Shown here: positions 1 to 11,050 of the stretch, one piece after another | Layout: every line of letters starts with the position of its first letter | Position numbering within the stretch: position 1 is the first letter of the stretch | Notes under the pieces: generated by a model | Told to the model about the DNA's origin: nothing | Database searches by the model: none | Seen by the model: only the letters and a program-made list of their open reading frames with translations | Program-made: the position numbers and the translations under genes | DNA from: Asparagopsis taxiformis | Taxonomy: Eukaryota > Rhodophyta > Florideophyceae > Bonnemaisoniales > Bonnemaisoniaceae | Length of the DNA: 64,000 bases | Direction of reading: 5' to 3' | Assembly: GCA_030407315.1 (NCBI GenBank) | Contig: JALQPE010002214.1 | Span: forward strand, 1 to 64,000

Positions 1-2633
1 TTCCGGAGATGACGCAAAGGAGTACTGCGATCTCTTTGCGGGGCCGAATGAATGAAGTTGCAAAAGACGCGCTGCTGCTTGTGCCTCGACACGTTTGTGG
101 GGCGAAGCATGCCACTGTGCGGGTCAAAGTCGTCGGCATCTGGGACGTACCCTCCCATGACGTAGGCGGACTTTACCACGGTGACGGAAATGTCCATGTC
201 ATGTTATTGGAGGGCCTTCTGCCGTGGCGCGCAGTCTAGCGAGGGTGAGGAACGCTTGTGCAGCTGTGTCACCGAGTTGCTGGGAGTAGCGTTATGGTGC
301 CAGACGGGAACGAGGAGTTGTGCAGAGGCAAAAGAGTGGCAGGATCGGGCTGCCCGTCGATATCTGCAACGAGGAGGGTTGCATCGGGCAGCAGGGAGGC
401 AAAGTCGTGCAGTGCAACGGTGAATCCGTCGCGAACGAGTACTGCACCGCCTGTGGGCGATATCATGCGTGGGTTCCCAATTTGTTCGATGGGGTGTGAC
501 CAGTTGGAGTGGCCAAGGAGAATTCCATGTGGCGAATAGTCTCTTCCATGGCTGTGGAGCGCCTTCGAGAGGTTTTCCTATAACTCTGTTTGAACAGAAG
601 ATGCGAGTCGTAAGGGCCTGCATCAATATGTTCCAGGGCGCCATATCTCTGCAAGTCACCGGGAAGATGGTCTAGAAGATGGAACTTGAAAGTTTTGAGA
701 CCTGTGGTGTGGAATGGGCCGAGGGTGGAGAGCATTGATTGTTTGAAATAGGAAATGGAGTTTTGGAGGCTTTCTAGTTCGGCGGCAGTCCAGTGCTTGA
801 TGCGACCGCGTTTCATGACCCATGCGACGAGGTCAGAGTATTGCGTGCAGATGGAAGTGAGGGGGGCTGTATCTACTTCGTCACAGCATGTGTCAATGAA
901 TGCTGCGATGAAAGGGAACACCATGTCGACATGGTGATAGTCTTTGGCTGCGAGCATGCCGCGTATGCCGTCCTCCGTGAAGAGGCCGTTCAAATTGGTG
1001 CCCTTCTCACCCTTGGAGAAGTCGACATGAAGACCGGTGATGTAGTAGTCGCGTTCGATAGCGGACAGAATGCTGTTTGAGCCGGCGAGGATGGATTTTT
1101 TGACCTTCTTGAAGGTGCGAGGTGTCCCGGAACGGGAGGCAGTGGTGGTGGTGAGGTCTGGGGAGCTGAGGCGGTGGACAATGCACTGTTTGATGAGCTT
1201 TGAGATGCCGAGGTGAGATTGTGCAGAGGCTCGAAGAGAAAATGTTGTAGGGGTCTAGGGGACTGTTGCTGGGTAGAAGAGCGGTCGATTCGAGGACAGA
1301 GTGTTGTTCGAGGAGGGAGAGAGCTTCGAGCGGAGCAGTTGTATGCTCCTGAGCGCTCTCTTGGCGTGCAGAGCGTGTATCATCGAGGGAGCGGGGCTGG
1401 TGTGGCGCGCTGGATTCAAGTTGAGTGGCAGGGATGTAGCAGCGGTGGCAGGGATGTGTGGTGGTAGTGCTGTTGCGAGTGCATGACAGCTCTTTGGCCT
1501 CTGGAAAGTCGCAGCAATAATTGGCTAGGATGGGAAAGCATTGGCGGGCAGTTGCAGTGGAGTCTGTGCAGGGGAAACCGGAGGAGAACGCATTGGATAG
1601 GGACGAAAACACTTTTTCGAGTGCTTTATGAAGAATATCAATTTTGCAAGCGCGACTAGCAGAACTAGAGGTTGTCGGCATTTCATCACCGAACAAGGCG
1701 TTGGACGAAGGGTTAACAATGTACGGAAGATACCCGACGATGGTGAGGCCGGTACGGATGCAGTGGCGACGGAGGGGGGCGGAGAAGTTGAGCAGTGTGA
1801 CGTGTATGGGGTATGCGACGATTGCGGAGCTCTTGAGGCTTGTGCTGCTCTTGTCGGAGTACACTTGGAGGAGGCCGGCAAAGGAGGAAGGTGTGGGATC
1901 AGTTTCCTCTGCCCATACGACCTGTGGATCTTCCGAGAGCTGAACGCGCTGTCTAGTAACCTGGTGCAGCGTTTTTCGCGAATTCTGTGTGTAGGGGATG
2001 AGAAAATATTGCGGTGCCGTCTGGGGTGGTCTGTGGGGAGGGTGGAAGAGAGTATTTTGGTCGTTAGCCAGTGCTAACTGCGCCTGCGGAGCATGTCGAC
2101 TGGGTCGCGGAGGTACAGCTGTGCCGAGTACTTACCAGTTTTGTCTGGAATGATGTGGCTCTTGTAACCTTCGGTGCGGAAATGTGTTTCGACCATGGAA
2201 GCGGTAACGTGGCGACATTCTTCTACGGTGCGAACGGCGCTGTTGAACTTTTCTAGGGAGAATGCGGGGTCTTGTAGGATGGTGATGACTTCGCTCACGC
2301 GGCCAGCGCCGGCCTTGTACTCGAGGGTTGTGAGACTGGCGGCGAGGGATTGCACGAGGAGGTCTGCGCGGGAGGGGGTTGAGGTTGGTGGCAGTGAAGC
2401 GTCACAGGGTGAGTCGCTGGAGGAAGCACGACCAGATTCTGGGTCTGGGGAGCTGGGTTGCGGGGAATCATGGTCGCCGTTTCGAGCAGGCTCATGGGTG
2501 ACGGCAGGGACACGAGCGTTGTTGAAATGTTGGGGAGAGGGGGGTTGAAACGGTAGCGACACGTTCGCTCATGCAGCGCGAGCGCATAAGCATCTACGCA
2601 GTAGTAGAAGCACCCTTCATACTTGCATTCCAT
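1..2633 (-). pseudogene. Plavaka-type transposase, decayed copy
   Basis: On the minus strand this matches the intact 1013-aa transposase at 35705-38746 almost base for base, starting with the same C2HC finger (MECKYEGC...) at 2633. Small indels break the frame. There is an extra base in the G run near 2540, two extra bases near 2082 (in CTGCGCCTGCGG), a lost base near 1232 and another lost base at about position 16. The surviving open pieces are 2295-2633, 2074-2562, 1007-1864, 463-993 and 204-659. The 3' end of the gene lies left of the window. No functional protein is expected. The high identity to the intact copy says the inactivation is recent. Confidence 0.85.
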
Positions 2634-3249
2634 GTCGAGTTTTGACGCAAAAGGGAGGATTGCGAGCTGAACAGGGGAGACTGTGCCGTCCAGATGCGAC
2701 CAATTTTATTTTTGTGGTGCTTTCGAGACTTGGAATGTAACGTGTTCGTTCGTAGTTTTGTGGGTAGTAGTTTTGTGCTCACTCCAGCTGACATCCCAAC
2801 GGTGGAATTTAACCGAGAGTTCAATCATTTCCAACTGTTACATCACATTGCGTGCTGGCAACGTGTGCATGGAAGGACGAACGACTGCCCTGGGACATGA
2901 ATTTTCAATTAATTCATTTGTAATAATAAACTTTTTTATTTCCGAACTTCGTGGAATCTGAATGTGCTTTACAGCGGATATGCCACGGATCATGTGAGGA
3001 AAGCAAATGGATTCTCATATATATGATTATATGTTTATATTCGTTGTTCTCGATCCGGATCTCATTGTTCGGGAAATCAGAGACCATGGCTTGGGCCATA
3101 CTCAATCTCACTGCCGGCGATGATTTCGAGTATGCACAGCAAGACTTAAGCGGGCACTGAAAGCTGTCCGGTCGACGCCGCAGGCTCCACTCCGCCCTCA
3201 TCACCGACTGAGATTCTTTGACCGCCTTTGCTTTGTTTAGTGTAGAGGA

Positions 3250-3860
3250 TGGACGAAGGTACGTGCGCGAATCTTGAGGGTATGCATTGAGGGAAGCGTG
3301 GGTTTTGAGTCTGACTATTTCCGTTGATGCGATATTTTTCATTAGAAGCCTATTGAGTCATGGTGTGTATTGTGTGGAGCGAAGGTAAGTGTGCAAGTTT
3401 TGAGAGTATGCTGAGAGGGACATGTGGGTTTTGAGTCTGACTGTTGTTGTTGATTTCGATTTTGTGCAGGTGATGCTGGAATGGTGATGACGGAAGGTAA
3501 GTTTCATTGAGCGCCAGGATGTGTTTTGCGAAGATATGGACTGCTGACTTTGATTATTCATTGCAAGGTTTTTGGATCATGGTTTGTATTTTGTGTAGGA
3601 TGGATGAGAGGTAAGTAAGAGAGTTTCTAGGATATCTGGCGTGGTAAGCGTTGCCTTTGAATCTGACTGTTGGGGTTGATGTTGTGTATGTGATGCAGGA
3701 GTGGTGAAGCAGGAACGGCAGGACTGAAGGAGAGTGAAGAAGGGATCTAGGAAGATGGGGAATGAAGCTGTGAGGTGTTTCTGGTATGTGTATATTTTGG
3801 GGCATACGATAGAAGTGAGAGTGGGTTTCAAGTGGTGTAAGATTTTGCTGACCATGTTCG
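3250..3860. repeat. Degenerate subterminal repeat array (copy 1)
   Basis: Loosely repeated blocks carry a TTTGAGTCTGACTGT core and AAGGTAAGT motifs on the plus strand. The rest of the copy-1 terminal region continues these blocks, and the sequence 3342-4264 recurs almost exactly at 7966-8888. No coding sequence is supported: the short minus-strand ORFs here are low-complexity by-products of the repeat composition. CACTA-type elements typically carry transposase-binding subterminal repeats at this position, which is the simplest reading. Confidence 0.6.
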
Positions 3861-4060
3861 TGTTTGATGTCTTGATGATTTAATGGGCTGGGGTGGTGTC
3901 GAGGAAAGCGGGATGGAATTGGGAAGGAGCGGGTTTTTTGTAATCAAGGTCGTGAGGGTTCTTGAAGTATGTGCGGATGGTGGTGCATGGCGTTCGGATG
4001 GTAGGGAGAACGCGATAGTGAGGGAGATGGGTGATCGACGATATGCTGACAGGTATTTTG

Positions 4061-4180
4061 TATTCCGGCTGGATACGTATTTCATATTCTGGCTGGATAC
4101 ATATTCCGTATTCTGGCTGGATACGTATTTCCTATTCTAACCGGGTATTTATTTCCTATTCTGACCAGATATGTATTTCC
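4061..4180. repeat. 24-bp tandem repeat x5 (element end, copy 1)
   Basis: Five consecutive 24-bp units of the form TATTCTGGCTGGATACGTAT plus TTCC, with drift in the last two. The block ends exactly where TATTCTAGAG begins at 4181. The same five-unit block is present at 8685-8804 and, inverted, at 14928-15047 and 33568-33687, always at the same place in the element end. Confidence 0.85.
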
Positions 4181-4310
4181 TATTCTAGAGAGACGTATTG
4201 TATACGAGCAGTTTCGTAAATGAGAGAATAAAATACGGTCCGATATGGGCCCTGAATTTACCATCCGCTGTAATTTCTTCCCTCCCGGTTTTCGCTGATA
4301 TATTGTATAC

Positions 4311-4568
4311 TGGATGTCGGGTCCTAGTATTCCGCCATATGTACTAGAGAAAGTGGATGTCGGGTCCTAGTATTCCGCCAAACGTACTAGAGAAAGTGGA
4401 TGTCGGGTCCTAGTATTCCGCCATATGTACTAGAGAAAGTGGATGTCGGGTCCTAGTATTCCGCCATATGTACTAGAGAAAGTGGATGTCGGGTCCTAGT
4501 ATTCCGCCAAACGTACTAGAGAAAGTGGATGTCGGGTCCTAGTATTCCGCCATATATACTAGAGAAAG
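4311..4568. repeat. 43-bp tandem repeat x6 (element end, copy 1)
   Basis: Six exact 43-bp units beginning TGGATGTCGGGTCCTAGTAT and ending CTAGAGAAAG. They differ mainly by CATATG versus CAAACG in the middle. The unit number varies between element ends in this window: six here, two at 8935-9020, three at 14669-14797 and one at 33395-33437. The block sits about 130 bp inside the terminus. Confidence 0.9.
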
Positions 4569-4701
4569 TGGACGTCCGCATCCAAAAAATTTTTATTTTT
4601 TTTTGGACGCGGACGTTCATTTGTTCTAGTAAATCTCGGGGCCGACTAGGACCCGTACTAGATAGACTGGACGTCCGCGTCCACTTCCGAAAACACTGAC
4701 G

Positions 4702-5418
4702 ATAGTACGGAATGTATTGAGACATCCCAAGCGAATTCAGGAGGGAGCACCAGGGCAGTGCGCGGTGACTCAGCAGATACCAGTGGGGAGTGGTCTAAAT
4801 GGGGCTACACATGAGTTTGTCAATGAACAGTCTAGTTTAGTTTGGAAATGTGTCGGATGGATGGTATTTTGTAAATGTCGACAGATTTGAGGAAGTGATA
4901 GAAGCAATCAGCACCGTGTAGCTGCATCAAGGCTTTAGTGGCCATTGCTAGAGAACTTTCTCCAATGCCCTTATTGCAGGATGGGCAGAAAACCCGGCCG
5001 GCTTCGAGATTGAAGAATTCATTGCGCAGATTGAATGAATGCAATTGACGGAGAATGCAGAAGTATACAATGGTATCGTTTTGCAGGGTGACGTAGGGGA
5101 AACATGTTGGGCTTGTTGGAAATGCTGAGAGCGATGATGAGATCCAGTCATTTCCGTCGTAGATTTAAGTGCTTATTTTCTGCACGGCTAGCTTGTCTGC
5201 TGGGCGACTGGGCGGTATTGGCGTACGATGAAGCGGGACTGGTGGTGTTTAAATGACATTTTTTGTTTGAAGATGGATGTATGTGTGCGACTAGAATGTA
5301 GTAAGAGGATGAAATTGTTTATGTTTGATGGGCGTCGCATGTTGGGGGACTTTATGTCGTGTGGGGCAATAATGTCTCAGGTATTTGAAGCAGACAGCAA
5401 TCGCTTGAGCGCATATAG
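4702..5418. other. Spacer between two element copies
   Basis: This stretch lies between the terminus of copy 1 (4701) and the start of homology to the second element end (5419). A minus-strand ORF at 4832-5044 encodes a 70-aa peptide with a CPSCNKG zinc-ribbon-like motif. I do not recognise it, and it may be a fragment of a host gene or of cargo belonging to the 5419-9152 element. Nothing else is supported. Confidence 0.35.
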
Positions 5419-5439
5419 ACGTCCGGTGAATGACCAGCG

Positions 5440-5631
5440 CAATTGCATTGCTGGCGAGCCCAGAAATTCTAAAATTTCAGTCAGAAAAAAATTGCAAAAT
5501 TATATCGATTTGGGCGGTCGAAAGTGCCGTACGGCACACCCCCATCTCAAAAACATGTTCACATGTGCATGTTTTGAGAATGGCTCAAAATTCAATTCAA
5601 ATCAAGGTGTCTAATCTGGCCACAACGGCCC
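5440..5631 (+). repeat. Hairpin repeat family, copy 1 of 12
   Basis: Starts at a CAATTGCATTGCTGGC-like motif, then has GTGCCGTACGGCAC (perfect 14-bp palindrome), then a hairpin with CTCAAAAACATG arms (5546-5578, one T shorter on the right arm), then GGCCACAACGGCC. Part of the 5419-9152 element end. Confidence 0.85.
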
Positions 5632-5936
5632 AGAAGAAGCCATCCGACCCCCCGAGCGGGCCATCGCTGGCTTCTGTAAGCACCAACTGTAAGCAAAGCC
5701 ACATCTCACGAAGGATCGATTCCAGGCTCAGGCTCAATACGCCAGGGCGAAGTTTTGGTCCTTGTTTCGACATGCTCCCACCCCACTTTCTCACGACAAA
5801 CACTGCTCATCCATCATGCTGCACAGGCTACGTGCACTTCGTATGAGCAGTGGGCCCGGCTGCGTGGTTGCTGTAATGCGTAGATGTGAGCAGCACACGA
5901 ACAACCCAGAATGGACGTCTGGTGGATGTCCGGCTC

Positions 5937-6130
5937 AATTGCATTGCTGGCCAGCCCAGAAATTCTAAAATTTCGGGCAGAAAAAAATTGTGAAAAATCA
6001 TCGATTTGGGCCGGTCGATTGTGCCGTACGGCAGACCCCCATCTCAAAAACATGTTCACATGTGCATGTTTTTGAGAATAGCCCAAATTTCAATTCAAAT
6101 CAAGGTGTCTAATTTGGCCACAACGGCCCC
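5937..6130 (+). repeat. Hairpin repeat family, copy 2 of 12
   Basis: Full unit with hairpin at 6043-6076. The palindrome reads GTGCCGTACGGCAG, with the last base changed. The corresponding unit is missing from the inverted copy of this element end at 17380-17880. Confidence 0.85.
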
Positions 6131-7149
6131 AGGCACCGACCGCCGCCCCGAGCGGGGTCATCACTGGCGTCTGTAAGCACCAACTGTAAGCCGGAACCGG
6201 CCGCCGCCCCGACCGGGGTCATCACTGGCTTCTGTAAGCACCAACTGTAAGCCAAAATCGCGTCTTACGAAGGGTCGATTTCAGGCTCAACACGTCAGGG
6301 ACAGGTCTTGGTCCTTGTTCCATCATGGTCCCGCCCCACTCTCTCACGACCAACCTGAAATGGACGTCCGGTGGATGTCCAGCTCGATTGCACTGCTGGC
6401 CAGCCCAGAAATTCTAAAATTTCCGAAAAGTCAATTTGGTGGCCCAGCATCTGCTGTGCAGAAAACTCTCGCACTCATTCCTAATATACGTTTTGACGTG
6501 TTTTTCAATTTTAAGCATCAGGAAAGGCGTTACGGAAAATTGGGACTACGCCACTTGTGAGCCCCGTCGTCTGAGATAGCGAGTAGAGTTTGTTGTATAG
6601 TATTTATATTGTATTCCAAATGTGCGTTCGAGACCTCGTTTGTAATGTTCTCGTGGTTTTGTGGGTATCAGTTTTGTGCTCACTTCTGGCAGCCCAATGG
6701 TGGAATGTGCCTGAGCGATCAATCATCACCTACTGCTAGGTCACACATTTTGCTGGCAACGTGTGCTTGGAAGGACGAATGACCGCCGTGGGAGATGGAT
6801 TTTCAATTAATTCATTTGAAATAATAAAATTATATTAATTGCGAACTTCATGGAATACGTTTGTGCTTTACAGTGGATATTACAGGGATCATTTAAGGGA
6901 AGCAAATGGATTGTGATATATATGATTATACCATTTCGATGTTCTCGATCCGGATCTCATCATTCGGGAGTTCAGAGACCATGGCTTGGGCCATTATTAA
7001 TCTCAATACCGGCGATGATATGGAGTATGCACAGCAGGACTTAAGCTGACGTTGAAAGCTGTCCAGTCGACGCCGCAGGTTAACCTGTGGAATTCCACTT
7101 CTCCGCCGTCACTGGCTGAGGTTCATTGGTCGTGTTTTCTTTGTTTGGT

Positions 7150-8340
7150 GTAGAGGATAGAACGACGGTGAGTATGCCAGTTTGGAGAGTATGCAGCGAG
7201 GGAAGCGTGTGTTTTGAGTCGTACTGTTGTCGTTGATGCGATATTGACTCATTAGAAGCTTCGTGAGTCATGGTTTGCATGTTGTGAACGATGGGAGGCA
7301 GGTAAGTAAGTGAGTCTCGCGGGTGAGCAATAAGGGATGCATGGGTTTTTAGTCTGACTGTTCTGGTTCATTTTGATGTTGTATAGGTGGTGCAGGAATA
7401 GTGATGAAGTAAGGTAAGTTTCATTGAGCTTAAAGACGGGTTTCGCGATGAAATGGAATGCTGACTACATTTTTTCGTTGCACGATTTGTGACTTATTGG
7501 TTGTATTGTTTGTATGATGCAACGAGATGAAGAGGTTAAGTGCGTCCTGAGGGTACGAAGCGAGGGAAGTGTTTGTTTTAAATTTTACTGTCGTCTTTTA
7601 TGCAATACTTATTTATTGGGAGCTTAGTGAGTCATGGTGCATATTTGCTGAAGGGTGGAAGGGAGGTAGGCGAGCATTTGAGGGGTGCAGTGAGTGAAAT
7701 GTGGGTTTTGAGTCTGACTGCTGTGGTTGATGTTGATTTTGTGTAGGTGATTCTGGAATGGTGATGACGTAAGGTAAGTTGCATTGAGCGCGCATTCCGG
7801 TGGTGCGAAGATGCGGAATGTTGACTTCATTTGTCGGTTGTGAGATTTTCGACTTTTGGTCTGTATTGTGTGTAGAATGAAACGAGAGTAAGTGAGTTCT
7901 GAGGGTATGCATTGAGGGAAGCGTGGGTTTTGAGTCTGACTATTTCCGTTGATGCGATATTTTTCATTAGAAGCCTATTGAGTCATGGTGTGTATTGTGT
8001 GGAGCGAAGGTAAGTGTGCAAGTTTTGAGAGTATGCTGAGAGGGACATGTGGGTTTTGAGTCTGACTGTTGTTGTTGATTTCGATTTTGTGCAGGTGATG
8101 CTGGAATGGTGATGACGGAAGGTAAGTTTCATTGAGCGCCAGGATGTGTTTTGCGAAGATATGGACTGCTGACTTTGATTATTCATTGCAAGGTTTTTGG
8201 ATCATGGTTTGTATTTTGTGTAGGATGGATGAGAGGTAAGTAAGAGAGTTTCTAGGATATCTGGCGTGGTAAGCGTTGCCTTTGAATCTGACTGTTGGGG
8301 TTGATGTTGTGTATGTGATGCAGGAGTGGTGAAGCAGGAA
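7150..8340. repeat. Degenerate subterminal repeat array (copy 3)
   Basis: Alternating blocks each carry a TTGAGTCTGACTGT-like core (reverse of ACAGTCAGACTCAAAAC). Many contain AAGGTAAGT or GAGGTAAGT preceded 10-30 bp upstream by a TTGTGTAG/TGCAG motif. On the plus strand these look like tiny segments bounded by a 3' and a 5' splice site, and they point toward the terminus at 9152. The inverted copy is at 15430-16740. No protein is supported. Confidence 0.6.
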
Positions 8341-8684
8341 CGGCAGGACTGAAGGAGAGTGAAGAAGGGATCTAGGAAGATGGGGAATGAAGCTGTGAGG
8401 TGTTTCTGGTATGTGTATATTTCGGGCATACGATAGAAGTGAGAGTGGGTCTCAAGTCGTGTAAGATTTTGCTGACCATGTTCGTGTTTGATGTCTTGAT
8501 GATTTAATGGGCTGGGGTGGTGTCGAGGAAAGCGGGATGGAATTGGGAAGGAGCGGGTTTTTTGTAATCAAGGTCGTGAGGGTTCTTGAAGTATGTGCGG
8601 ATGGTGGTGCATGGCGTTCGGATGGTAGGGAGAACGCGATAGTGAGGGAGATGGGTGATCGACGATATGCTGACAGGTATTTTG

Positions 8685-8804
8685 TATTCCGGCTGGATAC
8701 GTATTTCATATTCTGGCTGGATACATATTCCGTATTCTGGCTGGATACGTATTTCCTATTCTAACCGGGTATTTATTTCCTATTCTGACCAGATATGTAT
8801 TTCC
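8685..8804. repeat. 24-bp tandem repeat x5 (copy 3 end)
   Basis: Same five-unit block as 4061-4180, at the same relative place in the element end. Confidence 0.85.
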
Positions 8805-8934
8805 TATTCTAGAGAGACGTATTGTATACGAGCAGTTTCGTAAATGAGAGAATAAAATACGGTCCGATATGGGCCCTGAATTTACCATCCGCTGTAATTT
8901 CTTCCCTCCCGGTTTTCGCTGATATATTGTATAC

Positions 8935-9020
8935 TGGATGTCGGGTCCTAGTATTCCGCCAAACGTACTAGAGAAAGTGGATGTCGGGTCCTAGTATTCC
9001 GCCATATGTACTAGAGAAAG
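8935..9020. repeat. 43-bp tandem repeat x2 (copy 3 end)
   Basis: Two units of the 43-bp repeat (TGGATGTCGGGTCCTAGTAT...), one with CAAACG and one with CATATG in the middle, followed at once by the GGACGTCCGC terminal segment. Confidence 0.9.
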
Positions 9021-9152
9021 TGGACGTCCGCATCCAAAAAATTTTTATTTTTTTTGGACGCGGACGTTCATTTTTTCTAGTAAATCTCGGGGCCGACTAG
9101 GACCCGTACTAGAGAGACTGGACGTCCGCGTCCACTTCCGAAAACACAGACG

Positions 9153-10580
9153 AATAGTGAATACCTGAACGTCATGCCCTGTCGCTTCGTCCTTAGCATC
9201 AAGCATCACAGTAGCGGGAAGAAGCTGAAGGCCAGGTTCGTGCTTGGTGGCCATCGCGACCGAGACCGTCACAAAATTGTGCACAACTCCACCACATTGA
9301 AGCAATCCTCAGTCCGAATAATCATATCCGTCGCGACCATTCTCGGCTTCCATATATGGTCATCGGACGTGCGACAAGCGTACTTGCAATCCGGATCCGA
9401 CCTTCAGAGGAAAGTATACATTAAGCCGGATATACTGTCGCTTAACGAGGATGAGCTACTCCAAGTAATCCTCCCCTTGTACGGACTCTCTGAGTCGGGC
9501 GACTATTGGAATGAAACACTAGCGAAACACCATATCAACGATCTATGCATGACTCGTTCAGCAGGAGACCTCTCGCTGTTCTATCGAAAAACCGGCGTCA
9601 CCTTAGTCTCACTGTCCGGCTCCTATGTCGACGACATCCTTCAAGCCGGCACAGCGGATGAAAAGGAGAGATTACAGAATTCCATGAAGAGGAAATTCGA
9701 AATCAGTGTTGATAACACGGGCGAATTCATATTCACTGGTTTATTGTGCAGCACCAGTAACCCTACTCATAGATCGATTTCCCAATCACAATACATTTCC
9801 CGATTACGTTACGCACCTCCTGAGGCAACTTTTGCCGACTTCCGGTCAATCAGGCAGAAACTGGCATGGGCGTCACACACCAGACCGGACGTTTCGTGTT
9901 CTGTATCCATGCTAACACAAGTCACTGAAGATTCGTTCACTCCGACTACGATAGGCACAGTGAACAAGATCATTTCGCATCTCAAGGAGACATCCACCCT
10001 CTGTCTGAGGTATACCAAGTTGGATAAGAAAACGTTGCGCCTGCTCGCGTACGTTTACTCGAGCTTCAACAATTGTGCTGATAATAAGTCGCAACTCGGG
10101 TTCATTATCTTGATGGCTGATGCGAGCAACAAGTGATGCATACTGCATTTCGCTTCTCAGAAGAGCAAACGGGTTGCTCGATCAAGTATGGCGGCGGAGA
10201 CCCTGGCATTCTCCAATGGATTTGATAACGCCCAATTACTGCGCCACGACCTACAATGCATGCTTGGTATGGAATTACCGTTGATCATGGTCACCGATTC
10301 AAAGGCATTATTCGATGTGCTCACGCGTTCCAAACAAACCACCGAAAAGAGGCTAATGATTGACATCTCGGCGGCTCGCGAAGCCTACGCAGACCATACG
10401 ATATCCAATGTCGCGTTGATAGCTTCGGAGGACAACCCCGCGGATGGCCTGACCAAGACGGAACCAAATCGAGCCCTATCTAACCTTATGAAAACCCAAA
10501 AGCTCTCTCACCCTATCAGGCAGTATGTGATCGAATCTAGTATGAGCTATATGGTCTCCAAGAGGGGGAAGTGTCAATAG
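9153..10580 (+). pseudogene. Ty1/Copia pol relic (reverse transcriptase and RNase H)
   Basis: The open frame encodes the Copia-type reverse transcriptase: KARFVLGGHRD, DVRQAYLQ, LYGLSESG and the catalytic YVDD in GSYVDDILQ. It is followed in the same frame by RNase H with the Copia-typical VARSS and NPADGLTK motifs. An in-frame TGA at 10134-10136 separates the two. The 5' part of the element (gag, protease, integrase) is missing because the terminus of a DNA transposon lies at 9152; that part should lie left of it, outside the window. The 3' LTR follows directly at 10572, overlapping the last codons. Confidence 0.85.
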
Positions 10581-11050
10581 TGGCAAGTTGTCAACCTTGT
10601 TGCGTACACAGAGGCTCTCACGTGTACCCGTGGCACCCTTGTCAACTTGCGACGGATGTGGACATCCTCACATCCGACAGTCGACCATATAGCCCCCCCA
10701 CTCATGACGTGACATCATAGTATCGTGACTGTCTTTGCGAGCTCACCGACTGTCTCGGCGAGATCGCGGACAGAACTCAACCTCATGGTGTATATGAACC
10801 ACTTAGGCAATCTAGAGAAAAAACAAAGAACACATAACACCAGTAAATTTTCAGTTCGTCCCACAACGACAGAGGAATCCCTCAACCAACATTGAAGACC
10901 CCGGCTTCCGTGCAACGAAGCCACAAAAAAACCCACCGCTACAAACTTAGGTTTGTAGCCACCCCTGCTAGTGGAAGCGTAGCACGTTCCACCAGCAAAA
11001 AACACACTTGATCACACAGTGACTGTCAAGTCACCCTCAGTACTCTATCA
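10572..11050 (+). repeat. Copia 3' LTR
   Basis: 479 bp from TGTCAATAGTGGCAAG to CAGTACTCTATCA, preceded by a purine-rich AAGAGGGGGAAG tract that fits a polypurine tract. It is closely similar to the solo LTR at 55174-55631. TG...CA ends are as expected for an LTR. Confidence 0.85.

Larger units (their letters stand above)
1..4701 (-). mobile_element. Plavaka/CACTA-like DNA transposon, partial copy 1
   Basis: This is the transposase-bearing half of a large DNA transposon. It is near-identical, in inverted orientation, to 33263-38340. The terminus lies at 4701 and reads inward as CGTCAGTGTTTTCGG, the same end as at 33263 and a close variant of the ends at 9152, 14536, 29347 and 54429. Inward from the terminus come GGACGTCC/GGACGCGG motifs, a 43-bp tandem repeat, a 24-bp tandem repeat, a degenerate subterminal array (about 3250-3860), a conserved AT-rich stretch (2700-3200) and a decayed transposase on the minus strand. 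The other end lies outside the window. The first bases right of the terminus (ATAGTACGG) are unrelated sequence, so the target duplication cannot be tested here. Confidence 0.8.
5419..9152 (-). mobile_element. End of a transposase-free Plavaka-like element (copy 3)
   Basis: Homologous in inverted orientation to 14536-18080, the left end of the 14.8-kb element. The terminus is at 9152 (inward CGTCTGTGTTTTCGG). The order outward is two copies of the hairpin repeat family, an AT-rich block (6580-7040), the subterminal array (7150-8340), the 24-bp x5 block, the 43-bp x2 block and the terminus. No transposase lies between 5419 and 9152. The terminus abuts the Copia pol relic at 9153, so this element inserted into Copia. 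Its other end is not in the window; copy 1 may have landed inside it. Confidence 0.75.

Noticed and set aside
9153..10580. Integrase or gag of the Copia element in this stretch
   Set aside because: Only reverse transcriptase and RNase H motifs are present. Upstream parts are cut off by the transposon terminus at 9152.
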